A DNA stretch of 64,000 nt from Paramecium octaurelia (Eukaryota > Ciliophora > Oligohymenophorea > Peniculida > Parameciidae). Numbering within the stretch: position 1 is the stretch's first letter; each line of letters begins with the position of its first letter. The DNA lies in NCBI GenBank assembly GCA_905182995.1, contig CAJJDP010000122.1, positions 293,136-357,135 of the forward strand, written 5' to 3'. The position numbers were made by a program, and so were the translations under genes. The notes below the pieces were generated by a model. That model worked only from the letters and a program-made list of their open reading frames with translations, made no database searches and was not told where the DNA came from. Below, piece after piece: positions 35,519-47,336 of the stretch.

Positions 35519-36863
35519 TCAAATAAGTAAGTCATGAATGAATCTTTCTGTTAATTATTCAATAGAACTTTTGATTTATTTAATGATATTCTCCAAGATA
35601 CTCGTGGTCTCTTGACATAATTATTAATAATCAACTTAACTCTGCGGATTATGTTTTTTCTATCTCTTTTAGATAATTAATTAATCGATTGGAAAATCTT
35701 TGTTATTGGTTACTTTTTCAATGATGTTCTACTACACTTACAATAAATCTTTGATTTCTTGAATCAAATGATTATGTCCAATACACAATTTACCTAAAAA
35801 TGACATTGAAGAACATAGATTCTCTAATTCTTGCATTTCTTTATACACATTATTGAATTCAGATATTTGTTACTGTAAATTATTAATCAGTTGATCTTTT
35901 TATTTAATTTCATTTTCTAACTATTCAATTTTTGAATGAAATTATTTAATAAAATTATCTTTGATGATGCAATCTTCATTATTCTATTATTGTTATTGAG
36001 TCATTTGTCTATGAAATAGAGAATACATTACTTATGTAATCCTGCGATTTGATCATTTAAGTTATTAATGAGCATATTTAATTTAGTATTTTAATTTTAT
36101 TCAAAAATTAACTATTCTTATAGATGATTATTTTGTATTTGTAATTGATGATTCAACTTATTTAATGTCGTATTGTTTTCCTTAGAAGTACTGATGTTCA
36201 AATCTACTTTTTTTTCTTTCATTTAATTTCTTTTTATTATATCTTATTCCTCATATAAGACAGACTAATAGGAGAAATGGATTATATACATTGTTTCTTC
36301 CTCTAATTTTTTCTTGCATATTGTTAAACTCAACTTCAAACCTTTTAAGGCTCTCTTTTTTTTTTTAATTTAAATTTTCTTGAAATTGATTTTAAATAGT
36401 ATTTCTCTTTTTGCTGCTTTAATTTTATTAGTTAAAGGGAGGTGATCCAATAAGTATAGTTTCTCTCCTGTTTCTGACTTCAATATTATTCTATAGATCA
36501 TAATAACTATAAACATATTACATCAATGAAGCCATTTACAGGTACATCAAGTAATCTAATAGGTGATTTATAATAACTCGCCTCTATGTTTTGTTATTTT
36601 TTATCCTCATGACAAGCTTATGAATTCAAAATACATGATATTTGCTTCTGTCTCTTTCTTGTTGTAGTACTAAGCTACTTCTATTTCAATATGTCTTCTA
36701 ATTTATTAAACAAATCTGCAGATCTTAGCGGTTGAACTGGATCAGGAGCGGCTCTCTGACTAGGAATAGGAAATCGCGAAACACTATTAGAACGAGAATT
36801 GCTGATGGAAAATAGAGCTGATTGTTATTATTTAAGGAGTTTTTCATTAGTTAAGTACTCCAT
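35519..36863 (-). CDS. Coiled-coil hypothetical protein
   Basis: ATG 36863 (MEYLTNEKLLKQQQ) to TGA 35521-35519. The N-terminal 100 residues are Ser/Arg/Pro-containing (FSISNSRSNSVSRFPIPS, PLRSADLFNKLEDILKQK). Long heptad-rich segments follow (KRFEVEFNNMQEKIRGR, LNKLNHQLQIQNNHLQEQL), ending TSILENIIKQIKSSIEQLTE. A 31-nt intron (GTAATATG...TATAG) lies near 36500; further introns exist in 35600-36300 but were not all placed. Only 13 bp separate its ATG from the stop of the kinase upstream. A cytoskeletal scaffold is plausible; no family is assigned. Confidence 0.6.
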
Positions 36864-36876
36864 TTAATTTTAATTA

Positions 36877-38737
36877 TCATTATATTTATTAACGTATATC
36901 CCTTTTGGTATATTCTTCTTTTAGTAAGTCTTATAATTTATCAATTTCTTCTTTAGTGAAAGACACTTGGGTTTCTTCACTATCATCTTTCACTAATTTC
37001 CATTCAAACTGTAATTTTTTGTCAAACTCATAATTCTCACACACAATTTGATTCTCAATTGAATCTGCAATACATTTCTAATTCACTCTAACAAGTTTAA
37101 ACAAATGCCAATAATAATTCATGTCATTTCCTGTTTACAATTTCATGTACAATTCAACTTACAACAATTGAGGTGGAGATTAAATGAATGAGTACAACAA
37201 TTACAGTAATTGTGTAAATATATTTTAATCAATTTGTTATTAATGTTCAATGAGATTCATTAATAATTCCAAGATTTCATCGAAAATATTATCTGCAATA
37301 CAATATCCACATTACTCAAATTAATTTATAATCATTTGATTTTCTTTAAAGTAATTCTTCAACTCAATAATTTCTTTTTGCATCATAATTTAATGGGTCT
37401 AAAATGGTCTTTTCATTTAAAGACTAATCAAAGAACTGTTGCTTGAAGGTGTGTGTAACACAACAATTTATTCTTTCATAAACTCATTTACTTATTTCAA
37501 TAAAAAGGCTTCATATATTCTAATAGCTAAAGATAAACTGATTAATCGATTTTTAAGAAATTAAAATGAAATTTTGGCATTTTAAATTTTTTCACATAAT
37601 TATTTGACTTTGTAAATCTCCTCAAACATCAAATCTAAATATCCAACCGCCTATTTATTTAATTGATATCCTATGTATTTTAACTATTGATCTTTCAGCA
37701 CTTCATTTGTACTATCATCTCTTTCATTATTGAATATCTCTTCCTCTTAAATATCCTCAGTTGCTTTGTGATGAATTATAGGCATAATTTCAGATGGGTT
37801 CTCTTGCAAATCTTGTTTAATACTCTAAATGTAGTCAGCTTTGACTTCTCCCTGCAACCAACTATGTTCAAAAAAATCTCTAAAACTTATTCTTTTTTTG
37901 AAATCCTATTGCAGCATTTAAATTAATAGTTCCTTCAATTTAAGTGATATTGTAGAAATCTCAGGAAATTGTAAATCTCCTTTATTGATAATTGCAATTA
38001 AATCGTTTATATTACCTCCCTTCGGTGGTACAAATGGAGATCTACCATATATCATTTAATATATGATCACACCTACTGACCACACATCACACTTTTCATT
38101 ATATTGCTTTCTTTATAATATTTCTGGAGCCATGGTTAATGGAGTTCCACAATAAGATGTTAAATATTGATCTTCTTCCATATATTTGGCAAATCCGAAA
38201 TCAGCTAATTTAATCTAAACGTAATTCTTTTCAATACTTAGAAATTCTTAGATACTAATATATTTGCTAATTTTAAATCTCTATGTACAATCCTTAATTT
38301 GTACATTTATTACAATGCTTATGCTAATTGCTAAACTATTCTCCTAACTTCTTCCTCTGGTAATTTTCCATTAGGAGAATACTTTCTAGTCCTATCCAAT
38401 CAATCAATTACCTAATATATGCATCCAAGTCTCCATTCTCACAATATTCAAATACCAGATAGTAATGATTCTGGGTTCTTTTAAAATCTATCAATTTGAT
38501 TATATTGGGGTGATCCAATTGTCTTAAAATCTCAATCTCCTTTTCAATCATCGACATACTCTCATTTCTAACATTCTGCTTTGAAATCATTTTGATTGCC
38601 ACATCTTCTTGCCGTCCATCCAATTTTCCTCTAAACACTCTTGCAAATGAACCTACTCCTCACCAAATAATACCCTAACCAATCTCTCTTATCAAACTAT
38701 AAGGCCCAACTTTTTTTAAATATGTTGCTGGTTTCAT
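36877..38737 (-). CDS. ULK/ATG1-like serine/threonine protein kinase
   Basis: ATG 38737 to TGA 36879-36877. Introns at 38653-38673 (21 nt, with an in-frame TGA) plus 20-nt and 23-nt introns near 38390 and 38225 leave exactly 599 codons. All kinase motifs are intact: IGQGSFARVFRG, DVAIKMI, EKEIEILRQLDHPNI, VHRDLKLANIL, ADFGFAKYM, YCGTPLTMAPEI and DVWSVGVIIYQM. GxGSFAxV, HRDLKxxN and GTPLxMAPE are close to Unc-51-like kinases. A 330-residue helical Gln/Lys-rich C-terminal region follows, in the position of the EAT/MIT-like tail of ULK proteins. ULK kinases start autophagy or act at cilia; Paramecium has many divergent members, so the exact role is open. Confidence 0.88.
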
Positions 38738-38870
38738 AAAAATAAATTAATTAAAATAGAGAATCAAAACATAATTAATCAATTTTATTATTAATATTAA
38801 ATGATCTCCATGAATTATTTATAATTAAATAATATAGATTTCTTGTAATTTAAATATGTTAATATATAAT

Positions 38871-39419
38871 TCAGTTTTATTTGGAAGCTTATGTAAATTA
38901 ATTTCTGGTTAAATAATTACTCTTCATCTTATCAGGCTCTTCCGCTGCTTAATAATAGTTACTAATCCCTGGGATATAAGAGACGGGATCTGCGATTTTA
39001 TTGCTGTGGAATAAATCCAAAAACAATTAATATTACATGAACTCTTGAAAAATCTTTTAAGAATCTTAATCATGGCATAATTTTTAGAGATCTTTAATCG
39101 TAAAATTTGGTTGGCGGCATTTCTGCCTTGATTTAATTAAATCCTCAATTCCTTTAGGAATTTATCCCATTTTTTTCTCATCAACTTACTTTCTTACCCA
39201 TTTCAAAAAATTATTACCAATTAGTTTTGGAAAATTTTTATATTTCAGATCTTTTGATTGATAAACCATCGACTAAGTTTTAGCTTAAGTTGCTCCTAAA
39301 CTGTTTTATTCATGAATGCTATTTTGAATAAAATATTGTGAAGCCTCAAATGATTGTTCATCATTTTCAACAGGGTAAACGACAGGTGAATATTAAGGGG
39401 TGAATGATTCTAAATCCAT
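38871..39419 (-). CDS. Hypothetical 171-residue protein
   Basis: ATG 39419 (MDLESFTPQYSPVVYPVEND) to TGA 38873-38871. A 33-nt intron (GTAATATT...CACAG) leaves 172 codons. The protein is hydrophilic with a basic central part (NNFLKWVRKQVDEKKMGQIP, IEDLIKSRQKCRQPNFT) and a short acidic end (QAAEEPDKMKSN). The gene is intron-typical and follows the kinase spacing pattern (134 bp upstream of its ATG). No family was recognised. Confidence 0.65.
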
Positions 39420-40738
39420 TTGTTATTATTATTATTATTAATCACAGGATCATCATCAAAAATTGCTTTAGAAAATTTCAAATTCTATTAAAATATTTAC
39501 ATATAATTTCTTTCGAATACTTCAAAATGATAATTATAAATTATCTTGCTAATAGATATATTTATTTAGCTCTACAAAACCATTATGGTCTTGCTAATAA
39601 AATATATATTTATAGTTTAATATTTCTATTTTCCCTTTGATAAACTTAATTAAAATTTTACAATTTAACTAAATAAAATTTAATAGTATGAATCTTCTTC
39701 AAATGAATATACACAGAATTTTAATTGTTATCATTTCATCAATTGAATAACAATAAAGTGATCATCTTTGTAATAGGCAATAAATCAAGGATAATAAAGG
39801 ATTGTTTTAGTTTGGATAAGAGTGTGTTGATAATGTGTGAAAGTGAGTTATTTAGGTGTTGTAATATTTAAGCATTACTACAAGGGATCAATTTCATCAA
39901 CTCATCATGAATGATTTTTAAAATTTTTAATTGTTACCATGGAGATTCTATCTCAACTTCTTTTCTTTAATATAATATCATTTCTTACTTGAAATTCTCT
40001 CCTCATTGTCCTTTATTTCAATGATTGACAACACTATGAATTCAAAAAATTACAATGGATCTGAGTTGACATTGAGTAACTTTTTAATAGAAATTGAAAT
40101 AATCATCGACATCAGACTTCAAAACCTGAAAAATAAACCTTTATTAATCGGAATTTTGAGTTAATAGAAATTAATAATGAACTTTCTTTATCAATAATTA
40201 GTTTAATCTATCACAAATTTTTTCACGCTAAATAATAACATATTAATGTATATGAAATTTAGAATTAATTTCTTAGAAGATATCAGTCCTCTATTACTTC
40301 ATATTAGTGAATTTAGGATTATTCAAATTGATTCTATTTCAAAAAGAAGAGATCCCAATAATATTTGCACTAAATTGAGAGTTCCCAAAAATAAGTAGAT
40401 ACATCTTTAAAATTAACTGTGTTTCTCATATCTATAAATTGCGATGAATTAGATTCTTAATAGTATTAGTCATCTGCAATAATCCTCAGTAGAGGCCATC
40501 TATCTAGAATTATTTATTCTCTGATATCATTCCAAACACGAACTTCATACTTCAAGAAACCGAATAGCATAAAGTAGGAATTAAGCTTCCTCAATTTTAA
40601 AGAGCAATCAAATTGAATTATAAGATTCCGAAACTTAGATTATGAAAATTATCTGAAAAGGAAATATATCTAGTAAGTTCTTTTGAATCAGAAAATAATA
40701 ATTTTTGATTTAAGTATATATATATATTATAATAAAGG
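39420..40738. other. Gene-poor 1.3-kb stretch with one open frame
   Basis: The largest well-defined gap in the left two thirds of the window. A plus-strand frame opens at ATG 40021 (MIDNTMNSKNYNGSELTLSN) and runs 168 codons to TGA 40522-40524. In this A+T-rich DNA with one stop codon such a length can arise by chance, and the composition (many Ile, Leu, Asn) is not persuasive. The rest shows only short frames. The last 30 bp before 40739 are alternating TA, a likely promoter or spacer of the next gene. Confidence 0.35.
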
Positions 40739-41283
40739 ATGAAAGCAAATAACATAAAAACAGAAGCTTAATATGGAAGAGCTAATTATTATTACTCAGA
40801 TGGAACAGGTAGAGATGATCAATAATTAAATAACTTTAGGGCGTGATACTTACATACAATTTGATAACGGAGGATTGACTATGCATGCATAGAAATGCCA
40901 TTAACCACCTATAGGGAGTTTCTAGCCTAAACGCAATGGCCCAGCTTTTAGACCTCAATCAAGCAATAAGACTTTACATTATGTTAGCGATGGAAGTGGG
41001 AGAGACAAATATGTTTTGTAAATTGTATTGAAATAAATGTGAATAGAGACAATCATGGTGGTTTGATGAATACATGTGGAGACAGACATTGGCTAGTTTC
41101 ATTTAAATAGGGATTAAGAACACCTGAAAGAGCAAGGTAGTGATGGTTTGAAATTATAGACCTCGTTCTGGTGTACAGACTCCATCACATTCTTATCAAT
41201 AGAGAATATGTAAACGTCTTTCTGTTCCCAAATATACTAAGATTCCATTTTTAAAGCAATTAAAAAGTGAGGAGATGATATGA
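40739..41283 (+). CDS. Small protein with repeated DGxGRDxY motif
   Basis: ATG 40739 to TGA 41281-41283. Introns at 40809-40839 (31 nt) and two further ones of 29 and 23 nt leave exactly 154 codons. The motif YYYSDGTGRDTYIQFDNGG recurs about 60 residues later as HYVSDGSGRDKYVLDNHGG, both split by introns at nearly the same codon. Between and after them are basic Pro/Ser-containing segments (RTPERARPRSGVQTPSHSY). I think small GRDxY proteins of this style occur in axonemes, but I cannot name the family with certainty. Its stop codon overlaps an ATGA. Confidence 0.78.
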
Positions 41284-41497
41284 ATAATACAAAATATATT
41301 ATTTTAACCGAATTTATTAATGAGTTTCTAAGAGATCTCTAAGCAAATAGAGGAGATGACTAATTTCCTTGTATGATTCCATAATAACTTTTTAGTTAGA
41401 ATAGAGTGATGATAATTTAGTAAACACCTCTCCTACGAATCGCGAATAAATAAATCTCATTATACATGATCAAAAAGTTAAATAGAGAATTAATTCT

Positions 41498-42389
41498 ATG
41501 CTGAAACAGAAAGTAATTTATATCATCCTAAATTAGAATAAATAATATCCCCATCAATATTTAACTGTTGAATTAGCAAGCGAAGACAATTATGAAATTG
41601 AGTTGGATTAAGAAGATATTAAATTAGTAACGAAATTTTTATATTCAAAATTAAGGTTTGTGAAAATTTTGGAGAAGTCAAATAAGTATATACTAAATTA
41701 AATGGAGCTATCATAATTAAATTCAATACACTTTTTGATGCGTTCATTGTTTATAAACTATTAAACAAACATTAAATTAAAGAATTGGATGTTACTATCA
41801 AAATTGAATTTACAACCTAACAAGATCTATTGGAAATTATGGAAATACAAGACTCCAATTAATAAAAATTCACTTGTCGATATGATGTCTAAATTGATAA
41901 TGATAAAGACTTCTAAGTAGCTCGCAAAATCATAGGTATTTTTATAATCCAACATGTTAAGGGGCTAAAGGATGCAACATGAAGAAAATCATAGATTAAT
42001 GCTTAATAGATTGTGATACTAAAGAATAAGACCTTGTTAAACTCAGACTCAGAGGAAGAGGCTCTGGGTATAAAGAAGGTCCTGAAAAAAGAGAATCCCA
42101 AGAACCTTTGCATTTATGTGTTTCATCTAAACATAATCATCTATTTTTAAAAGTAAATTAATTATAAATCAAGTAGGCCTGTCAATTAGTTGAGTAATTG
42201 CTTATAAAAATTTATGAAGAATATAAATCATTTGGGTTCAATAAAGGACGTAAATAATCTCTCTACAACATTAAAAGAGTTCAATAATCATTAAAACCTT
42301 AAATTAAACCAAATTTTATGCCTGAATTACCTAACTTCAATTTCTCAAATGTATTTAATGTTTTTAGTTTTATAGAGTTAATTTGTTGA
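41498..42389 (+). CDS. RNA-binding protein with RRM-like and KH-like domains
   Basis: ATG 41498 (MLKQKNKQYPHQYLTVELAS) to TGA 42387-42389. Introns of 24, 29 and 26 nt leave exactly 271 codons. The N-terminal part reads like an RRM half (VCENFGEVKQVYTKLNG, then AIIIKFNTLFDAFIVYKLL). A KH-type domain follows with RKIIGAKGCNMKKII in the GxxG region and KLRLRGRGSGYKEGPEKRES, which matches the KHDC4/BLOM7-type pattern LRGRGSGxxE...EPLHxxxSS. The rest is helical. KH proteins of this branch act in splicing and RNA handling. The intron interrupts the KH domain right at IIG. Confidence 0.78.
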
Positions 42390-42504
42390 TTGTAACAATG
42401 AAAATATCATGGCATATTCAAACATACCTAATTAATTAATATGATGAATATATCTATATCATATGTATAATTAATAAATTGTAATTTTCGATATTAATAA
42501 TATC

Positions 42505-44268
42505 TCATTTTTGTAATCTATAACCCCGAATCTTTATATACCCAGGAACACCATCTTATTATTCTAATGCTACTAATTTTGGTCCATCAGCACCTTTAAT
42601 GTCCACATTAAATTAACCTAAACTTAAAACCATACTTATTACCATTTCCAAATAATTAAGCATAACCATCAATATTCACAGAATTTAATTCCGCTTATCC
42701 ACCAAGGATGACAGTTGAATTTGATGAAATCTAAACTTCTAAAAAGATAAGTGCAATATCTTACTTCCTTTGATTCTAGATTTAATCTCAGAAAGAGTGA
42801 CACCAAATGATGGGTGTAATACAATTTTAGGTCCGAATTTAAATTCTAATCCGTTGTAATTAAGTTCATCTGAAACAGAATCAGGAATTTAAACACCAGC
42901 CATTCTTAACAATTCTGCATTGAGCCAATAGAAATCATTTTCTGATGAACCTGCACACTCCAAGGGCAAATTAGATTTCTATTTAGCCTAAGCTGTTGCA
43001 AGATCATTTTTACAAGCTGAGAAACAAAATCTTCTATTCAAAGCTGTAAATCCTACTTTATTTTCAGGTCCCAAAAGTTTAGGATAGTCTTACATCATGC
43101 ATTCTAATCTGGATGACGACTTAAACTTAGTTTTTGTAGCATCTGCATATTTAGGATTGATGAATTCAGCAATCAATCCTTTAGTTTCTTATAATACTGT
43201 TTCATACTCAATCAAAGAGAATAATAAACAATTAATATTTCCAGGGTATTTCGAAAACCCCTGTTCATCTACAGGTTCACCACCTTAAGCTTTGACCAAT
43301 GGGTCTAATTGATTATATTCTACATTTAATGTTAATCCTTTATTATTTTTATCAACCAAATAACAAATAGCTCCAACCGCTTCTCCAGGTTTGCGACTTA
43401 CAACAACAGAATTCAATTCAAACTTATTTTCCTTACTTACTCCTAAAACTACTGGTAATGCTCTAAAGGCTTATGCGTTTGTATCTTAAAAAATAAATAA
43501 CCACTTTCTTCCCTCATTTTTCCACTTTTAGGCCAAACCAGACATATATAACAATGTATGAATATCACCATGACCATGTGGCTTTGTATCTATTAATAAT
43601 TTTCCTGGAACTTGAGCGAAATGAGCAAGGTTATCCAACATGGCTGGCACTTTTTCTTATTTTATGAGAGTGACTTATTCCTTTTATAATCCGAAATATA
43701 AGTTATTTTCCAATAACTACAAAGTTAATTTGTGAGTATCATCTGATGTCATTATTGCAAAGGGTAATAATTTGTTCCCATGTTTTTTTTATAAATTCAG
43801 TATAAATTAACAATAATATTCTAAGTAAGTTGTATTAGTAACTAATTCTATTGGCAAAGCTACTTTAATTCCATCATAACCCAATCTCTCACCTAAACCA
43901 CCAGCCACTAATACAAAACATGTATCCTTAATTTCTTCCACTCCCAATTATTCCAATCGGCAATATTCTTCAGAATAAATATCTACATTCTGTCCTTATG
44001 GTACATGAGCAGTATATTCAGCAAATGGATTGACATCTTCAGAAGCATCAAGCAATAACTAAATATATATATCAATTCATACTTTTCTTGCTCTATTTGC
44101 ATACTCTTTGATTCCTCCTGGATAATTCCTATTGAGTTGATTTATTTGGTCAATGAATTCTGTAATCTATTATTGAGTATAATTATGAATATAGGTGATT
44201 AAATGTTACTAATCAATCGAAGTTAAGTACTCTATCAATTGGTCTTATGTCTAAATATCTTAATTCAT
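42505..44268 (-). CDS. UDP-sugar pyrophosphorylase (nucleotidyltransferase)
   Basis: Minus-strand gene ending at TGA 42507-42505. It carries the uridylyltransferase signature [20 protein letters not shown], then [26 protein letters not shown] and [17 protein letters not shown], and a C-terminal beta-helix-like part ([20 protein letters not shown]). This order is that of UDP-sugar/UDP-GlcNAc-type pyrophosphorylases, which make UDP-sugars from UTP and sugar-1-phosphate; the GERLGYxGIKVALP form fits plant-like USPases best. Two 3' introns of 26 and 25 nt restore the frame near 42740 and 42650. The chosen start [17 protein letters not shown] at 44268 is the first good ATG, but the same frame stays open upstream to about 44450 (TPNGVIISQDDFESKKNR), so the true N-terminus may be longer. 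Positions above 43648 lie inside the inverted-repeat arm. Confidence 0.85.
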
Positions 44269-44542
44269 AATATATTTATTTATTTATTCATTTAAATAAA
44301 TCTTCACTTTTAACTCCTTTAAACCTTCTTTAATTATCTCTCTGAAAGTAAACAATCGATTTTTCTTGGACTCAAAATCATCCTGACTTATAATAACTCC
44401 ATTTGGAGTCTTTTCAGAAGAGAAGCAGAGAATTTAAATAAATATTGTGTTCTAAATATCAATATAATATTTTTTAAAATAATGAAATAAAATATATGCA
44501 ATAATAATGTATTTATCTATTCATATTAATTTTCGATTCAAT

Positions 44543-45503
44543 TCAATTCAAGTTAGTATGCGATTATATACTAGAATAAAATGCTAGCATTAATGAGAAT
44601 CCTAACTTAGAAGAGAACTCTAAAAGAAATCCTTTAAAAAATCCTCTCATTCCTTCATTTTTAATAATTTTAAAACAACAATCAAAACTATTTCCATAAA
44701 GAACATCAACTCTTCCTATTAATTGATAATTATTAAAGATTTACCTGATTGCATCATCATCCTTCTTCTTATTGTATCCAAGGGATACGATAAGATACTA
44801 GCAGTGCATGCTACAAATTAAGCTAAAAGAAATAGATAAAATATATGATTTTAGTGATTAAACATCTTTAGGGCTGTGTCATAAGCTCCAAAATATATTG
44901 CTCTGTATACCATCACACCAAAAACTGTAACTCCGAAACCTCTATACAATCCGATAAAACCATCCAACCTATAAATCTTAGTCAAACAATCCGTTAAACC
45001 AGTGAATTACCTGTCAGCTTACTTACCAATATCTACTGCCAATCTTGTTCTTGCAAAATCTAAAGGATAGACTAATAGCAAAGAAGTGGCGCCAGCTGCG
45101 CTTCCTGCAGCGATGTTACTAATAAAAAATCGAATTGGTTATTTCTTTTGATCTTAAAGATATTATATTTTATAAACCGTATTGGTTAAACATATATTTG
45201 TATGTATCCTTTAGAGCAAAGCTTAAAGCTTGAGCAGGGAAAAATCTAATGATGTTTGCGAAGTTTCCTCTCCAAAACGCAGATAGTCCCTGAGTAGTTT
45301 ATCATTTAAATAACCTCTTCTTTAGATATTCGTGAGAAACAATCGAGGATTCCATTATATCTCTTTGTTTATCCATTTTACACCTTTTAAATGGCATCTT
45401 AGGTTTAAAGTAGTAGCTTAACTCTCTCAAATGGTGCAAAGGCCGTTTTTGAACATGCAGCTGAAACCCCTCCTATGAGAAAGTTTTATAAAAAATCTGT
45501 CAT
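44543..45503 (-). CDS. Mitochondrial ADP/ATP carrier, paralogue B
   Basis: ATG 45503 to TGA 44545-44543; introns of 25, 25 and 29 nt leave 294 codons. It has three carrier repeats with the PxDxxR signatures APFERVK, PLDFAR and PLDTIR, and the ADP/ATP-carrier-specific RRRMMM. It exchanges ADP and ATP across the inner mitochondrial membrane. Intron positions match those of paralogue A next to it, so the pair arose by tandem duplication. The C-terminus is divergent ([18 protein letters not shown]) and lacks the Gly-rich end of A. The frame stays open for 98 codons upstream of the ATG, starting at another ATG at 45797; carriers normally have no such extension, so I keep 45503. Confidence 0.92.
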
Positions 45504-45938
45504 TAAAAATAAAATTAACTTTATTATTTTTACACTAATTTAAAAATGGTTTTAATTAGAATTGATACAATTAGTTGATGTTTATGACTTTCTTTATCTT
45601 TTCATAGTTATATCATCATTTGGATAATTCTGCAAAATCTGAAGTTTTGCTAATTTTGTAGTAATATTAAAAAAGATTATATTTAATTTTTTGTAAATTT
45701 CTCCTAATTGACCTAAAAAAAATCCTACAAATATATCAAGATATTTTGTTTTATAGAAATTTATAGATGTTAGAGGATCAATAGTGAATATTAACATAAT
45801 TATATTGTATATACTATTATTTTCATGCAGAATCTATTTTGAGTGCTAAGTCTAAAATTATCACAAAAAAAGGAAATGATAGATATATAAAATGATATAT
45901 GATTTTTGGATTTGTATATTGAACGTAAAATTAATGTA

Positions 45939-46929
45939 TCATTCACCTCCTGAAGATTTAGATCCTGGAGCAATGAATTGTTAGATTTCATCATAAAGGA
46001 CTAAAACGAGTGAAGCACCAATTCCTCTGAAGAAATTAGAAAGGGCTCCTTTGAAGAAGGCTTTTGTTCCTTCATTCTTAGCAATTTTGACTGCACAATC
46101 GAGTGTATTTTTATAAAGAACATCAGCTCTTCCTATTAAGAGATAATGATAAGAAAATACCTGATTACATCATCATTCTTCTTCTAATTGTATCTAAGGG
46201 ATATGAGATGACTCCTGCAGTTCCGGTGATGAATTAAGCAACAATGAATTTTGCAATAATGTTATTCATCATTGGATTTCTAAATATTGTACCCTTTGCT
46301 GTGTCATATGTACCAAAATAGACACCTCTATATACTATAATTCCCAAAACTGAAACTCCAAAACCTCTATACAATCCGATGAAACCATCAGACTTGTAAA
46401 CTTTGCTCAAGCAATCTGACAATCCAGTGAATTGTCTTTCAGACTTTTTACCAATGTCTGCAGCCAATCTTGTTCTTGCAAAATCGAGTGGATAAACAAC
46501 CATCAAGGAAGTAGCACCAGCTGCACCACCTGAAGCCATATTTCCTAAGAAAAAGAGGAATTTCTCTTTCTTTGGGTCTTAATGATTAAAATAATAATTA
46601 CCAAATGGACAAAGGAGCTTTTTGTATGCATCTTTGAAAGCAAAGTTCAATGCTTATGTTGGGAAATATCTGATGACATTGGCCAAATTACCTCTCCATA
46701 AGGCAGATAAGCCCTTTGATCATTCAATGTTATAAAATACCTCTTCTTTTGGGACTCTGATGAAACAGTCTACAATACCATTGTACTTCTTGGCACCACC
46801 TTCCTAAATTTTTTTATTAGCATCTTAGGTTTAGAGTAACAATTTGACTCTTTCAATTGGAGCAACAGCAGTCTTCGAAACAGCGGCTGACACACCACCA
46901 ATCATGAAATCTCTTATGAAATCAGCCAT
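45939..46929 (-). CDS. Mitochondrial ADP/ATP carrier, paralogue A (left copy)
   Basis: ATG 46929 ([19 protein letters not shown]) to TGA 45941-45939; introns of 27, 24 and 28 nt leave exactly 304 codons. It contains [29 protein letters not shown] and the usual six-helix pattern, so it is an inner-membrane ADP/ATP exchanger. Codon choice is more G/C-ending than in most neighbours, as expected for a highly expressed gene. The 434-bp gap to paralogue B holds two minus-strand open frames without family resemblance. Complete, length-identical copies of this gene lie at 48196-49186 and 50465-51455. Confidence 0.95.
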
Positions 46930-47336
46930 TTATAAGATAAAAATAAATCTTTTTGAAATTTTGGAACAAATTTGTGCTTTTATATCACAAATAAATAAAT
47001 ATTATATACTATTCATTAATTTTCTTATTTTTATTACACTACTCTTAATATTGTTTCCTTAAAACCTTTTTTAAAAGCTATTTTCTTTTGTTCTCTCTTA
47101 CATTCATACTTTTGAATTTAACAATAACATTTTTCTCTTCTCATTGTAAACCTTTCAACGTCTTAATTGAATTTAACCATTTTCATTCATTCATACCATT
47201 GAATTCTTATTTTCAACAATTAAGTTTGAAGTAATAAAAACAAGACAACAATTCAATTTATGTTCTTAATATAATGAGTTGTTTTCTCATAACTTCATTA
47301 AATTAACTGGTTATCTCGTTTAACATCAATATTTGA

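Larger units (their letters stand above)
43648..47336. repeat. Left arm of large inverted repeat (3.69 kb)
   Basis: This segment is the reverse complement of 50058-53746; paired coordinates sum to 97394 throughout (for example starts 45503/51891 and 46929/50465, stops 44543/52851). Its inner 1450 bp are also the reverse complement of 47789-49238 (sum 95125), and its innermost 366 bp recur directly at 49240-49605. It carries the 5' part of the sugar pyrophosphorylase gene and both ADP/ATP carrier genes. I saw no difference between copies where I compared them. To the left the sequence continues as the intact pyrophosphorylase gene. Confidence 0.95.

Noticed and set aside
40021-40524. A 168-codon plus-strand open frame as a gene
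   Set aside because: With TGA as the only stop and low G+C, frames of this size are expected by chance; composition is dominated by Ile/Leu/Asn and no domain or intron pattern supports it.
45594-45994. Two minus-strand frames between the carrier paralogues as separate genes
   Set aside because: They lie in the 3'/5' flanks of the carriers, lack family resemblance and partly overlap the carrier A end in another frame.
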